Virus record (IMG/VR): IMGVR_UViG_3300021090_000016
Location: 1 to 64,000 of that record
Length of the DNA stretch: 64,000 bases
From: a virus
Strand: one strand, 5' to 3'
Shown here: positions 8,400 to 16,076 of the stretch, in pieces
Layout of the letters: each line of letters begins with the position of its first letter
Position numbering within the stretch: the first letter of the stretch is position 1
Notes under the pieces: model-generated
Told to the model about the DNA's origin: nothing
The model's database searches: none
The model's input: only the letters and a program-made list of their open reading frames with translations
Program-made: the position numbers and the translations under genes

Positions 8400-9391
8400 C
8401 TGGGAAACTCCTGCACGCGAAGATGCTCGGGCCACTCCGCCGCATCCTTTGACACCCTCCCATCCAGCACGATCTGCTTGCGGAAGAACGCCACACCTGC
8501 CGCACGACACTGCCGCTCAATGGCCTGGTCCCACTCCAGTGACCACGGGCGCCTGCCAAGACCGCTCTCGCAGCCTGTGATAACCCAGTCAATGGTGTGG
8601 ACGCGATTCAATTCAGTAACCGACTCGCCCCACGGTTCGGTTCCGCCAGAATCGCGCGGCACGAATTGCTTCAAGGCGTGCATCGTCCCCATCGGTTGGC
8701 CTGGGTGATAGGTTGGATTTGTTTTCCAATCATCATCCTTGACAGCCGTGAGATCCACTGGCCCGAGCATTGGCTCGATGGAAAGGAACCGTACCGCTGC
8801 TGGAATCTTGAGCAGAACTGGGATACGCTCGCCGGCGCGCTTCTGGTCCTCTACCGAAACTCCCAGCCAGACGTTAGGCATGGGCCAGCACGACAGCGCC
8901 TTGTTTGGCGGCGGCTGGATGTTGTCAGCCTGGTACGCAATGCGGAACCCTCGTGGCAGGCTCGGGCCTCCATCGCCCATGTCAATTGACTGCATGTACT
9001 CCAGCATCCGCTCCGGTCGCTTCGTCAAGACCTGGTGCGTGTGCTGTGGCGTCAAAGCCATCGTGGCGAAGCACTTGTCGATCCAGTCGTCTGGCACCCA
9101 GGAGCCGAACAGATCCGTCATGTCACACCAGAAATACTTCGTTGGCTTCTTCCGGCGAATGACTTCCTTGAGCTTGCTTTCGTCGAGGAACGGCTCCATC
9201 TCCTTGCTGTGAGGCCCACTGGTGCCACCGTAGGTAGGAGTGCCGAGTCGTACCTGGAACGCTGAGGCGTAGCAATTAGCACAGCCCTGGCTGACCTTCT
9301 CGCAGTAATGCCCGATCTTGTCAGTATCCATGCTGCGGGCACGTATCGGGTTGATGCTGTGGTCGGTCCAGGAAATCGCTGTTTTAGCCAT
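8396..9391 (-). CDS. Phage Gp37/Gp68 family protein (DUF5131)
   Basis: 331 residues. It begins MAKTAISWTDHSINPI and carries C30, C37 and C40 in CEKVSQGCANC, then DMTDLFG, LTKRPERM, WLGVSVEDQ, FLSIEPMLGP, and VITGCESG: the complete set of motifs of the phage Gp37/Gp68 family. The cysteines suggest a metal or iron-sulphur cluster, and the family has been compared with radical SAM proteins, but its biochemical reaction is not established. It is widespread in phages and plasmids. Confidence 0.9.
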   Translation of the reverse strand: MAKTAISWTDHSINPIRARSMDTDKIGHYCEKVSQGCANCYASAFQVRLGTPTYGGTSGPHSKEMEPFLDESKLKEVIRRKKPTKYFWCDMTDLFGSWVPDDWIDKCFATMALTPQHTHQVLTKRPERMLEYMQSIDMGDGGPSLPRGFRIAYQADNIQPPPNKALSCWPMPNVWLGVSVEDQKRAGERIPVLLKIPAAVRFLSIEPMLGPVDLTAVKDDDWKTNPTYHPGQPMGTMHALKQFVPRDSGGTEPWGESVTELNRVHTIDWVITGCESGLGRRPWSLEWDQAIERQCRAAGVAFFRKQIVLDGRVSKDAAEWPEHLRVQEFPR

Positions 9392-9599
9392 TCGTTGCCT
9401 CCTTCTTCTCGTGCTTCAGCAGCAAGACGCCAGCCCTGCTCATTGCGTTGTCCCAAAACTCCAGGTCCTTCTTCCGTAGAAGAGGAGGACCATTCTGGGC
9501 GCCGTACAGAAGCCGAAGAACGTCCACCAGCTCAGCTCGCTCGGCTTCCACCTCAGCGATCCTGGAGCTATACTTCTCTGCCACCATGTACTGATTCAT
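9384..9599 (-). CDS. Small hypothetical coiled-coil protein
   Basis: 71 residues. Residues 8-30 (EKYSSRIAEVEAERAELVDVLR) form a likely short coiled coil. The C-terminus is Lys/Glu-rich. It overlaps the Gp37-like gene by 8 bases and the upstream gene by 4, consistent with a real operon member. Function unknown. Confidence 0.6.
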   Translation of the reverse strand: MNQYMVAEKYSSRIAEVEAERAELVDVLRLLYGAQNGPPLLRKKDLEFWDNAMSRAGVLLLKHEKKEATNG

Positions 9600-10294
9600 C
9601 GCAAGAGTTCCTCGTAGTTGCTCCAGAAAACTGGGTCATTCGTATGTATCACGCTCGTCTCCGGGGTGAAGTTGTGGAACGTGAACGACAGATCCGCAGT
9701 GTGCCCTATCTTGACAACAGGTCCATCAACGCCTATGTACTTCTCCTTGTGTGGATGTACCATAGTCCAGAGTGGGTACGTGTGTTGTCTCCAGGTGGGG
9801 CAGTTAAAGTCTAAGCTCTTCGTCAGGTGATGCTCGTTGAAGTCCCGATCGAATGATAGCCGGTGGGCAGGGAACAGCCCGAGCTTCGTTACTTCCGGCA
9901 GGTTGAAGTGCAGGTTGCAGAAGTCGATCCAAGGATGACCGGGCCACATGGTCGTATATGTCAGGGCCTTTCCGCTCTCGGCAAAGCGCTGCTCGAACTT
10001 GTACCAATGCCAAGCATCTGTGGGAATCATGTCGGCGTGAAGGAAGCTGGCTAGGTCAATCCCCTTCAGAGATGCCATATCGATCAGGTGGTTGAGTGCA
10101 TGGATGATACTCGCCGCCTTGCACGGCTCCTCATCTGCCCAGATCAGATCGTCGCAGGGGACTCCCATTGGTCTTCCAGGACCATCGTAGTACAGGTACA
10201 AACTGCTGGATGGGAAGTGCTTGCGCAGTAGACCAATGCACAGCTTCGCCTGCTCTAGATCGTTGTGGGAGTTCATGATGAATGCGTGCTTCAC
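9596..10294 (-). CDS. Putative glycosyltransferase-like protein
   Basis: 232 residues. It starts with a short beta-alpha unit (MKHAFIMNSHNDLEQAK) and has FLHADMIPTDAWH around residues 86-98, which resembles the acidic metal- and sugar-nucleotide-binding loop of GT-A glycosyltransferases (HAD in place of DxD). It could modify DNA bases or a surface glycan. The similarity is motif-level only, so a glycosyltransferase call is tentative. Confidence 0.45.
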   Translation of the reverse strand: MKHAFIMNSHNDLEQAKLCIGLLRKHFPSSSLYLYYDGPGRPMGVPCDDLIWADEEPCKAASIIHALNHLIDMASLKGIDLASFLHADMIPTDAWHWYKFEQRFAESGKALTYTTMWPGHPWIDFCNLHFNLPEVTKLGLFPAHRLSFDRDFNEHHLTKSLDFNCPTWRQHTYPLWTMVHPHKEKYIGVDGPVVKIGHTADLSFTFHNFTPETSVIHTNDPVFWSNYEELLR

Positions 10295-10306
10295 TCGTAG
10301 TCCTCC

Positions 10307-10534
10307 TCAATTCACTGAATCGCTGTAACCCCATGGGATGGGGAACAGCATCGGGATCAGGTGGTTCTTGTACTGCTTGGTGTATCGCAAGTAGTGAGCC
10401 CCACAATGATCTGGGCAGCATATGGGGCCACACCCGCGTTCCAGGTTCACCGTAAGCTCGCCCTCCGCGTCACACTTAATGCAGGAGTAAGAGAATACGT
10501 CCGCATCATCCTCTCTCCTCAGAAAATGGGTCAT
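10307..10534 (-). CDS. Small zinc-ribbon-like protein
   Basis: 75 residues from the second of two adjacent ATGs (AAGGG just upstream). Cysteine pairs CIKC and CGPICCPDHC in the centre suggest bound zinc. The surrounding residues are polar. It lies between the RusA region and the glycosyltransferase-like gene. Role unknown. Confidence 0.55.
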   Translation of the reverse strand: MTHFLRREDDADVFSYSCIKCDAEGELTVNLERGCGPICCPDHCGAHYLRYTKQYKNHLIPMLFPIPWGYSDSVN

Positions 10535-10548
10535 CATACCCTTGTGCT

Positions 10549-10605
10549 CTAGATTTGGTACTCACTCTCGCTTAGCGGTCGTTCCCATGGACCATCGGTG
10601 TTCAT
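10549..10605 (-). CDS. Possible 18-residue leader or mini-protein
   Basis: An 18-codon frame (MNTDGPWERPLSESEYQI) whose ATG overlaps the stop of the RusA gene (ATGA) and which ends before the next ribosome site. It fills the otherwise empty gap in the operon. Translation is plausible by coupling, but the length makes it uncertain. Confidence 0.25.
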   Translation of the reverse strand: MNTDGPWERPLSESEYQI

Positions 10606-11048
10606 CCATGCTTTCTTCTCTCCAGTTCTGTGACAGATACGTTGACACACGGCTTCTCGTTGCCAGAAGAAATCCGCTTAGCCACAACTAAGTGGCAGAC
10701 CTGCCCATCGTCAAGCCAAAGAATGCCATTGAGCGCATCCAGGATTGCTTTGGCCAAGTTGTCCACGTCAGGTTTACTGGCGTGCCACTCCCACGGCATC
10801 GGCTTAGTCTTCCAGACCCTTGACTTCGGACGGGGCATTAGAAACTGGAGGGACACCCCGACCGGGCCAACCAGCGGTTTTCGCCCTCTGAGTGCCATGC
10901 GGGCGACCAGCCGTGCAGCCAGCTTAAAGGCGTGGATTGGGTGCCCCTTCTCAGCCTCGTACACAGAAGCGTGCCCGCCACGCCTACACGCCCTCGGGCG
11001 AGGCTGAGCGATTGGTATGGCGGGCACGCTAAACTCAATCACTTCCAT
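10602..11048 (-). CDS. rusA: RusA-family Holliday junction resolvase
   Basis: 148 residues. The N-terminus has PAIPIAQPRPRA, and the catalytic region SKPDVDNLAKAILDALNG (92-109) followed by WLDDGQV (111-117) contains the conserved aspartates of RusA endonucleases. It resolves four-way junctions formed by phage recombination or replication before packaging. Length matches the family. It sits in the minus-strand replication and recombination operon. Confidence 0.92.
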   Translation of the reverse strand: MEVIEFSVPAIPIAQPRPRACRRGGHASVYEAEKGHPIHAFKLAARLVARMALRGRKPLVGPVGVSLQFLMPRPKSRVWKTKPMPWEWHASKPDVDNLAKAILDALNGILWLDDGQVCHLVVAKRISSGNEKPCVNVSVTELERRKHG

Positions 11049-11050
11049 GC

Positions 11051-11320
11051 TTACTGCTCCAGTTGATCGAGCTCGTTGGCGAACCCAAGGTCTTCACAGG
11101 TGCGCTGGGCCATCGCTGCAATCTGGACCAGCTCCTTGGCGATATTGAACGGCTCACGGCTCTCCTTCCGCAGCCTGGCAATCTCCCACAGCTCGTCAAC
11201 CTCCTCAAGTATGATAGCCCACCCCTCGTGCAGGCTTGCCATCTTGGGGTGGTGCTCTCTTGCTACTGCCAGCTCCCTGCGTAGGGCCTGGGCGAACCTG
11301 GTTTCACTGACCTGTGCCAT
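11051..11320 (-). CDS. MazG-like / NTP pyrophosphohydrolase-like protein
   Basis: 89 residues with the start at 11320 (AGGAGG nine bases upstream, 17-base overlap with the upstream gene). The core HEGWAIILEEVDELWEIAR followed by FNIAKELVQIAAMAQRTCEDL matches the all-alpha MazG-like pattern, where Glu and Asp residues bind magnesium. Such proteins hydrolyse nucleoside triphosphates or related nucleotides; phage versions may tune nucleotide pools or alarmones. Assignment rests on the pattern, not on a full alignment. Confidence 0.7.
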   Translation of the reverse strand: MAQVSETRFAQALRRELAVAREHHPKMASLHEGWAIILEEVDELWEIARLRKESREPFNIAKELVQIAAMAQRTCEDLGFANELDQLEQ

Positions 11321-12035
11321 TTGCCTGTTCCTCCTGTGGCTGTTCCTCGTTCGTAACACCTATGGCTGCTGGCGAACTTGCGTTCCGTCGCCTCCAGAAT
11401 ATCTCCAGTGCATGCTCGATCATCTCCGCCTTGACTGCCCCGACGCCCGGTATGTCAGTCAAGACGTGGTTGTCGTTGATGAAGTCGCTCAACTGACCAA
11501 GCGTCTGGATGCTAGACGCATGGCACTTCTCGATGATGCCATGCGGCAGCCCGAGGAAGAGGGTTGATAGCAAGGTGTCCCGCCAGCTCAGATCCTCCTG
11601 GGTCTGGTCCTTGGCCTGCGGCGGATGGTTACAGCCATCCTCCACTTCATCGGACTCGCCTGTAGTGCTGTCGAACATCGGGCACTCTTCCAGCGTGGAG
11701 GCCATTGCCTTGTCGAACTCCTCCTGCTTGGCCTCCCACGACTTCTTCAGCTTCTTGGCTTCGTCATTCGCCTCGAAGTAGGCGCCCTTAGCACTCTGCG
11801 TCTCACGCCACTGATTCACTAGATGCCTTGGCACGATCGGCGTGTCAGAAGGCATCCCGATCCCAGGATTGGGTTGTCCCGTGTTGTCGCTCAGATCGCC
11901 GTTTACAACTGCCTCATCGCTCATCTGTTTCTCCGTGATTGGATATAGTGGTCCTTCAATTACAGCCCTCATCTTCTTGAGGATGCCCAGGATTGCCTGC
12001 CTTTGTTTATGACTGAGCTTCAAAAGTTTAGCCAT
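11304..12035 (-). CDS. Hypothetical protein with C-terminal helix-hairpin-helix motif
   Basis: 243 residues. The N-terminal half is low in hydrophobic residues and strongly charged (coiled-coil-like EANDEAKKLKKSWEAKQEEF). Near residues 190-215 LTDIPGVGAVKAEMIEHAL is a good helix-hairpin-helix, a non-sequence-specific DNA-binding element. The tail is Gln/Glu-rich and disordered. A DNA-binding accessory role in replication or recombination is a reasonable inference. Confidence 0.6.
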   Translation of the reverse strand: MAKLLKLSHKQRQAILGILKKMRAVIEGPLYPITEKQMSDEAVVNGDLSDNTGQPNPGIGMPSDTPIVPRHLVNQWRETQSAKGAYFEANDEAKKLKKSWEAKQEEFDKAMASTLEECPMFDSTTGESDEVEDGCNHPPQAKDQTQEDLSWRDTLLSTLFLGLPHGIIEKCHASSIQTLGQLSDFINDNHVLTDIPGVGAVKAEMIEHALEIFWRRRNASSPAAIGVTNEEQPQEEQANGTGQ

Positions 12036-12841
12036 ACAGACTCCGTGGTTCTTCGCTTCTCCTTGCCACCAGCACAGTTCATCGGCACATCGAAGTCCTC
12101 CCGTCTCCAGTCCTTGAGATACTCGTCATACATCTCGCTTCGTTTGCCAGACAGCATGATCTTGCCCTTCATGAGCCGTATCACTGTCAGAAGACCAATG
12201 TGTTGCAACCTGGTCATTTCGCACTCATACACGTCTGGCGATGCTCGCTCATCTGGCAGATAAGGAGGATCGAGATAGAAGAGAGTCGTGGGACCATCTT
12301 GTTTTACGATCATGTCCGTGGCTGGCTGGTTCAGAATGACAACCCGCCTCAGTCGAGCGTGGACCTCGGGTAGCCCATCGATTGCCGATAGCCATGCTGC
12401 TGCTTGCTCATTCATCCCACGACGCACCCTGGTTTTAGACAATGGGGCAAAGCTCTTCATCCTTCCAGAGAGAGACTGGCGGCAGTTGATAAAGAAAGCA
12501 AAGGCATGCTCCGGCTCGGCACCTGGCACCGGTGTTCGCCTATCATCCAAATAGACATGGGCTTCTACCCACTCCTGTTCACTAAACGGCGAGGCGATTG
12601 CCAGCCGTTGGAAACTATCGAACCAATCTTGGCGTTGAAGCACGAGCCAGAAGTTCATCAGCCCTCCGCTCAAGTCGTTGACAACCTCGCTGATCCCATT
12701 CGGATCGTTCGCAAGCATCACAGCCAGCGAACCTGCGTATGGTTCAACGTAGTGGCACCACTGGTCGCGTGGCGGCATCAGCTCGATGATCCGCTTGGCA
12801 AGGTACGATTTGCCACCATGATATTTCAGCGGGCTCTTCAC
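12020..12841 (-). CDS. Dam-like D12-class DNA adenine methyltransferase
   Basis: 273 residues. KYHGGKSYLAKRI at 6-18 (SAM-binding start of D12-class enzymes), VEPYAGS at 32-38 and the catalytic DPPY at 191-194 show an N6-adenine methyltransferase of the Dam type. It would methylate phage DNA, giving restriction protection or regulating gene expression. It is the second adenine methyltransferase in this operon, alongside the MT-A70-type gene at 7327. The target site cannot be deduced. Confidence 0.9.
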   Translation of the reverse strand: MKSPLKYHGGKSYLAKRIIELMPPRDQWCHYVEPYAGSLAVMLANDPNGISEVVNDLSGGLMNFWLVLQRQDWFDSFQRLAIASPFSEQEWVEAHVYLDDRRTPVPGAEPEHAFAFFINCRQSLSGRMKSFAPLSKTRVRRGMNEQAAAWLSAIDGLPEVHARLRRVVILNQPATDMIVKQDGPTTLFYLDPPYLPDERASPDVYECEMTRLQHIGLLTVIRLMKGKIMLSGKRSEMYDEYLKDWRREDFDVPMNCAGGKEKRRTTESVWLNF

Positions 12842-12850
12842 GTCGCCTCC

Positions 12851-13099
12851 TCATAGGATGGTTGTTACAACGACTTCACAATGCCCAATACCCGTGTCTT
12901 TCAAGAATCGCTGCTTACTGACGTAGACCGGATTATTGTCCTTGATGTAATTAGTCGCATCGTCGAGCGCGCGGTCAAACTCGTCGCGCAGAGTTGGGAA
13001 ATCGTCATCGACGATGGCAGTTTGCCTGAACTGATTGCCAAACTTGACCAGTCGTTCCAACAGCTGCCGTTCTTTCACGACCTTCTCTTCAGGTTTCAT
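12851..13099 (-). CDS. Small hypothetical protein
   Basis: 82 residues from the ATG at 13099, which overlaps the upstream stop (ATGA) and has GGAGG six bases before it. It begins with a charged helix (MKPEEKVVKERQLLERLV), followed by FPTLRDEFDRALDDATNYI. No family recognised. Confidence 0.6.
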   Translation of the reverse strand: MKPEEKVVKERQLLERLVKFGNQFRQTAIVDDDFPTLRDEFDRALDDATNYIKDNNPVYVSKQRFLKDTGIGHCEVVVTTIL

Positions 13100-13440
13100 C
13101 TCTTTCCTCCGTTTGCCACAAACCGCCGGATGCGCTTTGCGACAACACCTGGTCCGCGCTGGCGACCATAACCAATCGGAGAAAACAGGCAAGTCGCTTG
13201 ATAGTGCGTAATGCTAAACAGTTTGGCAGCTGCATCGAATGCAATGAGCCGACCCAAAGCAGGGCACAGCATGTCATATCTGGTCATCAACTTAAGCCCA
13301 ACCCTCTTGAACGCAGGTATATCGCACGCATGCCCCATGGCGCAGCCAACTGAGCCGCAGCGCCAAATGTCAATGTTGAAGTTCTTGCGTGGTACAGTGT
13401 CAAGATAGTCGGCGAGCTTGAGCAGTCGTTTCTTGTTCAT
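13096..13440 (-). CDS. Conserved phage hypothetical protein (CGSVGCAMGHAC type)
   Basis: 114 residues. MNKKRLLKLADYLDTVP, then a Cys-rich core CGSVGCAMGHACDIP, then FSITHYQATCLFSP and a basic C-terminal VAKRIRRFV. I recognise this arrangement as a recurring phage hypothetical family. The cysteines and histidine suggest metal binding. Molecular role unknown. Confidence 0.7.
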   Translation of the reverse strand: MNKKRLLKLADYLDTVPRKNFNIDIWRCGSVGCAMGHACDIPAFKRVGLKLMTRYDMLCPALGRLIAFDAAAKLFSITHYQATCLFSPIGYGRQRGPGVVAKRIRRFVANGGKR

Positions 13441-13688
13441 CTTGTCTCCTCTGGTGTTGGCGATCGTGGTGACAGGGCATCTTGGTCCACGCGCAGGTTG
13501 TACCTCTTGGCATATTCCAACAGTGCGTCGAGGTAGATACGCCGGAATCTAGAGCCAGGGATACGAAACCCCGCAACCCCGCCCTCGTCAAAGAGACGGA
13601 TGATTGTCTGGGCACTGACCCCCAACGCCTCGGCTGCCTGCCCGGTTGATACCGTGGCATTGCCACGGGCCTCATTCTCTGTTCCCAT
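13437..13688 (-). CDS. Excisionase / MerR-like helix-turn-helix protein
   Basis: 83 residues. The sequence VSTGQAAEALGVSAQTIIRL is a winged helix-turn-helix of the excisionase (HTH_17) type, followed by a wing-like GVAGFRIPGSRFRRI. It probably binds DNA as a directionality factor or regulator. The integrase lies in the same phage about 5 kb away. Overlaps both neighbours by 1 to 4 bases. Confidence 0.8.
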   Translation of the reverse strand: MGTENEARGNATVSTGQAAEALGVSAQTIIRLFDEGGVAGFRIPGSRFRRIYLDALLEYAKRYNLRVDQDALSPRSPTPEETR

Positions 13689-13990
13689 CAGTTTCTCCCG
13701 TTGTTATCCAGCGAGCGGCATACCTCGTCGTGCGCCTCTCTCGCCGTCTTCTTATCTGAGGACCATATGGGCTCCTCGTTCTTCTTGTCCTTTGCCAAAT
13801 CGTCCATGATGATCTGGGTTATGAACAGCCCAGGTCGCTGCTCCATGGATGAGTAGCAACCAACCCAGCTAGTCTTCACCGTGGCAAAGCCGATCCGTGT
13901 TATGTCCACTAGGCCATAGCCTGGATCGCGGTACAACTGCTCCCAGCGTTGCTTGCAGATGTGCAGTCCATTGACATCGGAGTAGTTCAT
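13688..13990 (-). CDS. Hypothetical protein
   Basis: 100 residues, starting MNYSDVNGLHICKQRWEQLY with GGGGG eight bases before the ATG. Mixed alpha/beta appearance with an aromatic-rich middle and a charged C-terminal half. No family recognised. Coupled to the excisionase-like gene downstream (one-base overlap). Confidence 0.6.
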   Translation of the reverse strand: MNYSDVNGLHICKQRWEQLYRDPGYGLVDITRIGFATVKTSWVGCYSSMEQRPGLFITQIIMDDLAKDKKNEEPIWSSDKKTAREAHDEVCRSLDNNGRN

Positions 13991-13994
13991 CTGT

Positions 13995-14219
13995 CTACCC
14001 CCTTATAACCTCGACCTCGATTGGATCGCCCTCCGCCCCAGCCATCTGCTTTGCCAGGCGAGCAATCTCCTCGTCTTCCCATGACGCCACATTCTCATCG
14101 TGGGAAACACCGCTGACGCGGGCGCTCGCCTTGAGTCTCCAGAAGAACTCGACTTCACCATCATCAGCGACGTGGGCACGAATATAGTTGAACTCTGACT
14201 TTCTAGACTTCTTCTTCAC
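13995..14219 (-). CDS. Small hypothetical protein
   Basis: 74 residues. GTG start at 14219 overlapping the stop of the helicase-loader gene (GTGA), with GGAGG five bases upstream. Basic N-terminus (KKKSRKSEF), acidic centre. Nothing recognised. Confidence 0.6.
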   Translation of the reverse strand: MKKKSRKSEFNYIRAHVADDGEVEFFWRLKASARVSGVSHDENVASWEDEEIARLAKQMAGAEGDPIEVEVIRG

Positions 14220-14875
14220 TGGAGCCTCCGGTCCTTTCCTTCCAGGGTGAATACCGTTCCTCGGGCAAGCCTGCTAAAGATTCGATCGTCGTAGGTTCGC
14301 GCCAGCTTGTCGGGTGACAGGTTGCTGATAGCGATGAACGGCTTCCGCTCCCTCTCGTCGATGCACTGCTTAACGGCATCGTAGTGGTGATCGCTTACGC
14401 TATCCCGGCATCCGATCTCATCCAGCACAACGAGCTTGGCGCTTGCAATCCACTTCCACAACTTGTCAGGAAAGATCGTCTCGCCATGGCAAAGCTCGTA
14501 GCTGCGTTCGAGCCTCCCTTGCTGAGACTGGATCAGCAAGGCACACAGCCCCGACACGGTGTAGTACATGCCACCGCCCATCGTGTGGTCCAACAGGCAC
14601 AGTGCCGCGCAGCTCTTGCCTGTCCCAACAGGACCATGAATGAATAGGGGCCACGGCTCCTCGCCCATCACCAGGGCACGGATTATTCTCCTAAGTATCG
14701 GATCGATCTGATCTACCGACCTTGCCATCATGGGCATGTGACATATCAACGGCTCCTTGTTCATCCGGAGCTTTGCCAGACCGTATGGACCTGGCTTCGA
14801 CTCCTCGGATCTTGTCATCTGCCGTGCCGACTCGCACACTTGATCCCACACCTTCCCCGGATCTAGGTCTTCCAT
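14216..14875 (-). CDS. DnaC-like helicase loader ATPase
   Basis: 219 residues. Walker A GPVGTGKS at 81-88, Walker B LVVLDE at 148-153, and later a sensor-like AISNLS and an arginine-rich DDRIFSRLARG, the order seen in DnaC/IstB-type AAA+ loaders. It would load the host replicative helicase at the phage origin. The start at 14875 is supported by AGGAG seven bases upstream. Its first 185 bases overlap, out of frame, the 3' end of the upstream initiator-like gene, an unusually long overlap. Confidence 0.82.
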   Translation of the reverse strand: MEDLDPGKVWDQVCESARQMTRSEESKPGPYGLAKLRMNKEPLICHMPMMARSVDQIDPILRRIIRALVMGEEPWPLFIHGPVGTGKSCAALCLLDHTMGGGMYYTVSGLCALLIQSQQGRLERSYELCHGETIFPDKLWKWIASAKLVVLDEIGCRDSVSDHHYDAVKQCIDERERKPFIAISNLSPDKLARTYDDRIFSRLARGTVFTLEGKDRRLQ

Positions 14876-15581
14876 CCGCCTTCTCCTCATAGAGTCCTGT
14901 CCAGCCCTGCTTGATGGAGTAATTGATCGCCGCAACCGCCCTCTCAACACCCATTTTCACCATGTCCTTGAACTGGCGCCTTGCTCCTTCCTCTGTGACA
15001 GAGTTGTGCTTCTGTTTCCTATGCCTGAGCCATGATGCCCATACCTCCCTAAAGGTTGGCACGTCCAGCTCGGGCGGTATCTGGAACTGTACTTCTTTCG
15101 TCTTTACCGAAGGTGGCATACTTGTGGCGCACAGTGCATCCTTTGTGTTCGGCTGTGTTGCACACGGTTGCACAGCACCGAACAGGTCTTTGCCTTGCGT
15201 CTCCAGCGGTTGCACTTGTGCAGGCTTCTGTTTCGCAACAGGCTCGGGCGCCTGCCTTTCACGTTCTCTCTGTTCTCTCATACGCATGCGATTCCTGACG
15301 TATGCCGGGGCATTGTCAACCAGATCGTGGGTCTGGTATGTACCGTCCCCAAGGTCGTCAATGAGATTGCAAGCGAGAAGGGCGGAGTGCAGTTCCCCAT
15401 GCTCTCCAGGCCAGTGGCACGCCAGCTCCACATCGGTCTTGTCTCCCAGGTACGGAGTTCCATTCTCATAGCCCACACTCCACATCATCTCCAGGTAGCC
15501 TAGCACATGCGGTGCAGGCTCCCGGAGGATGTGGCAGAGGCGCCTGAACTTGGGGTGCGTAAGGAATCCTGGACGGGCCAC
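14691..15581 (-). CDS. Replication initiator-like winged-helix protein
   Basis: 296 residues. Residues 1-105 (MARPGFLTHPKFRRLCHILR, VELACHWPGE, DLVDNAPAYVRNR) match the winged-helix N-terminus of phage replication organisers. A Gln/Pro-rich linker follows, then EVWASWLRHRKQK...AAINYSIKQGWTGLY, the DnaT/O-like C-terminal region that recruits a loader. The next gene is a DnaC-like ATPase, supporting a role at the phage origin. The last 60 or so residues are Arg/Ser/Gly-rich and lie over the loader gene; they may be overprinted rather than conserved. Confidence 0.75.
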   Translation of the reverse strand: MARPGFLTHPKFRRLCHILREPAPHVLGYLEMMWSVGYENGTPYLGDKTDVELACHWPGEHGELHSALLACNLIDDLGDGTYQTHDLVDNAPAYVRNRMRMREQRERERQAPEPVAKQKPAQVQPLETQGKDLFGAVQPCATQPNTKDALCATSMPPSVKTKEVQFQIPPELDVPTFREVWASWLRHRKQKHNSVTEEGARRQFKDMVKMGVERAVAAINYSIKQGWTGLYEEKADGRPRSGEGVGSSVRVGTADDKIRGVEARSIRSGKAPDEQGAVDMSHAHDGKVGRSDRSDT

Positions 15582-15585
15582 GGTG

Positions 15586-15795
15586 TCATCCCTTTATTAC
15601 CACGACCTTGAACTTTGGCTCTGGGTTGCGCGGCACAGACCAGCGATTGAGGCGCGGGTGCCACCGATAGCCAAACTCATGCAGGATAATGAAGGTTTCC
15701 CGACTCGACCAGGGGCTCCCAACAGGAGCACAGTCCCTGTAGTCTATCGGTCGAGAAGGAATCCGCGCTGGAATGCGCAGGCGAATCGTTTTCAT
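15586..15795 (-). CDS. Small hypothetical protein
   Basis: 69 residues, basic and Pro-rich (IRLRIPARIPSRP), with a compact FIILHEFGYRWHPRLNRW segment. ATGA-type overlap with the upstream gene. Function unknown. Confidence 0.55.
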   Translation of the reverse strand: MKTIRLRIPARIPSRPIDYRDCAPVGSPWSSRETFIILHEFGYRWHPRLNRWSVPRNPEPKFKVVVIKG

Positions 15796-16076
15796 CTATC
15801 ACCTCGCAGTTTCAGGCCACGCAGGAGGCGCAGCGGCCGCCCCTCGTCTACCCGATTCGTAGCCTGCTTACGTGCCGCCCTAGGCAAACGCATGGGGTTT
15901 ACGGCATTCCTGCCCCACCAATGTTCGACATCCTGCCACCCATAGAGCCAATGCTTGTGCTCGCTCGCATCTGCTTTGTATGGGTTCTTGTCGGTGTATA
16001 TGCCAGCAATCCTTGCATCGCACCCCAAGTTAAAGGCTCTTGCATGAGCCTCTCTCTTCTTGTCTGCATCACTCAT
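15792..16076 (-). CDS. Rmf/CrpP-like small protein
   Basis: 94 residues. HARAFNLGCDARIAG...NPYKADASEHKHWLYGWQDVE has the pattern of ribosome-modulation-factor-like proteins (A..G..A...G...NPY......W..G). That family binds ribosomes or nucleic acids. The C-terminal 30 residues are strongly basic. In phages such genes are common, but their function is unproven. GGAG six bases before the ATG. Confidence 0.65.
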   Translation of the reverse strand: MSDADKKREAHARAFNLGCDARIAGIYTDKNPYKADASEHKHWLYGWQDVEHWWGRNAVNPMRLPRAARKQATNRVDEGRPLRLLRGLKLRGDR

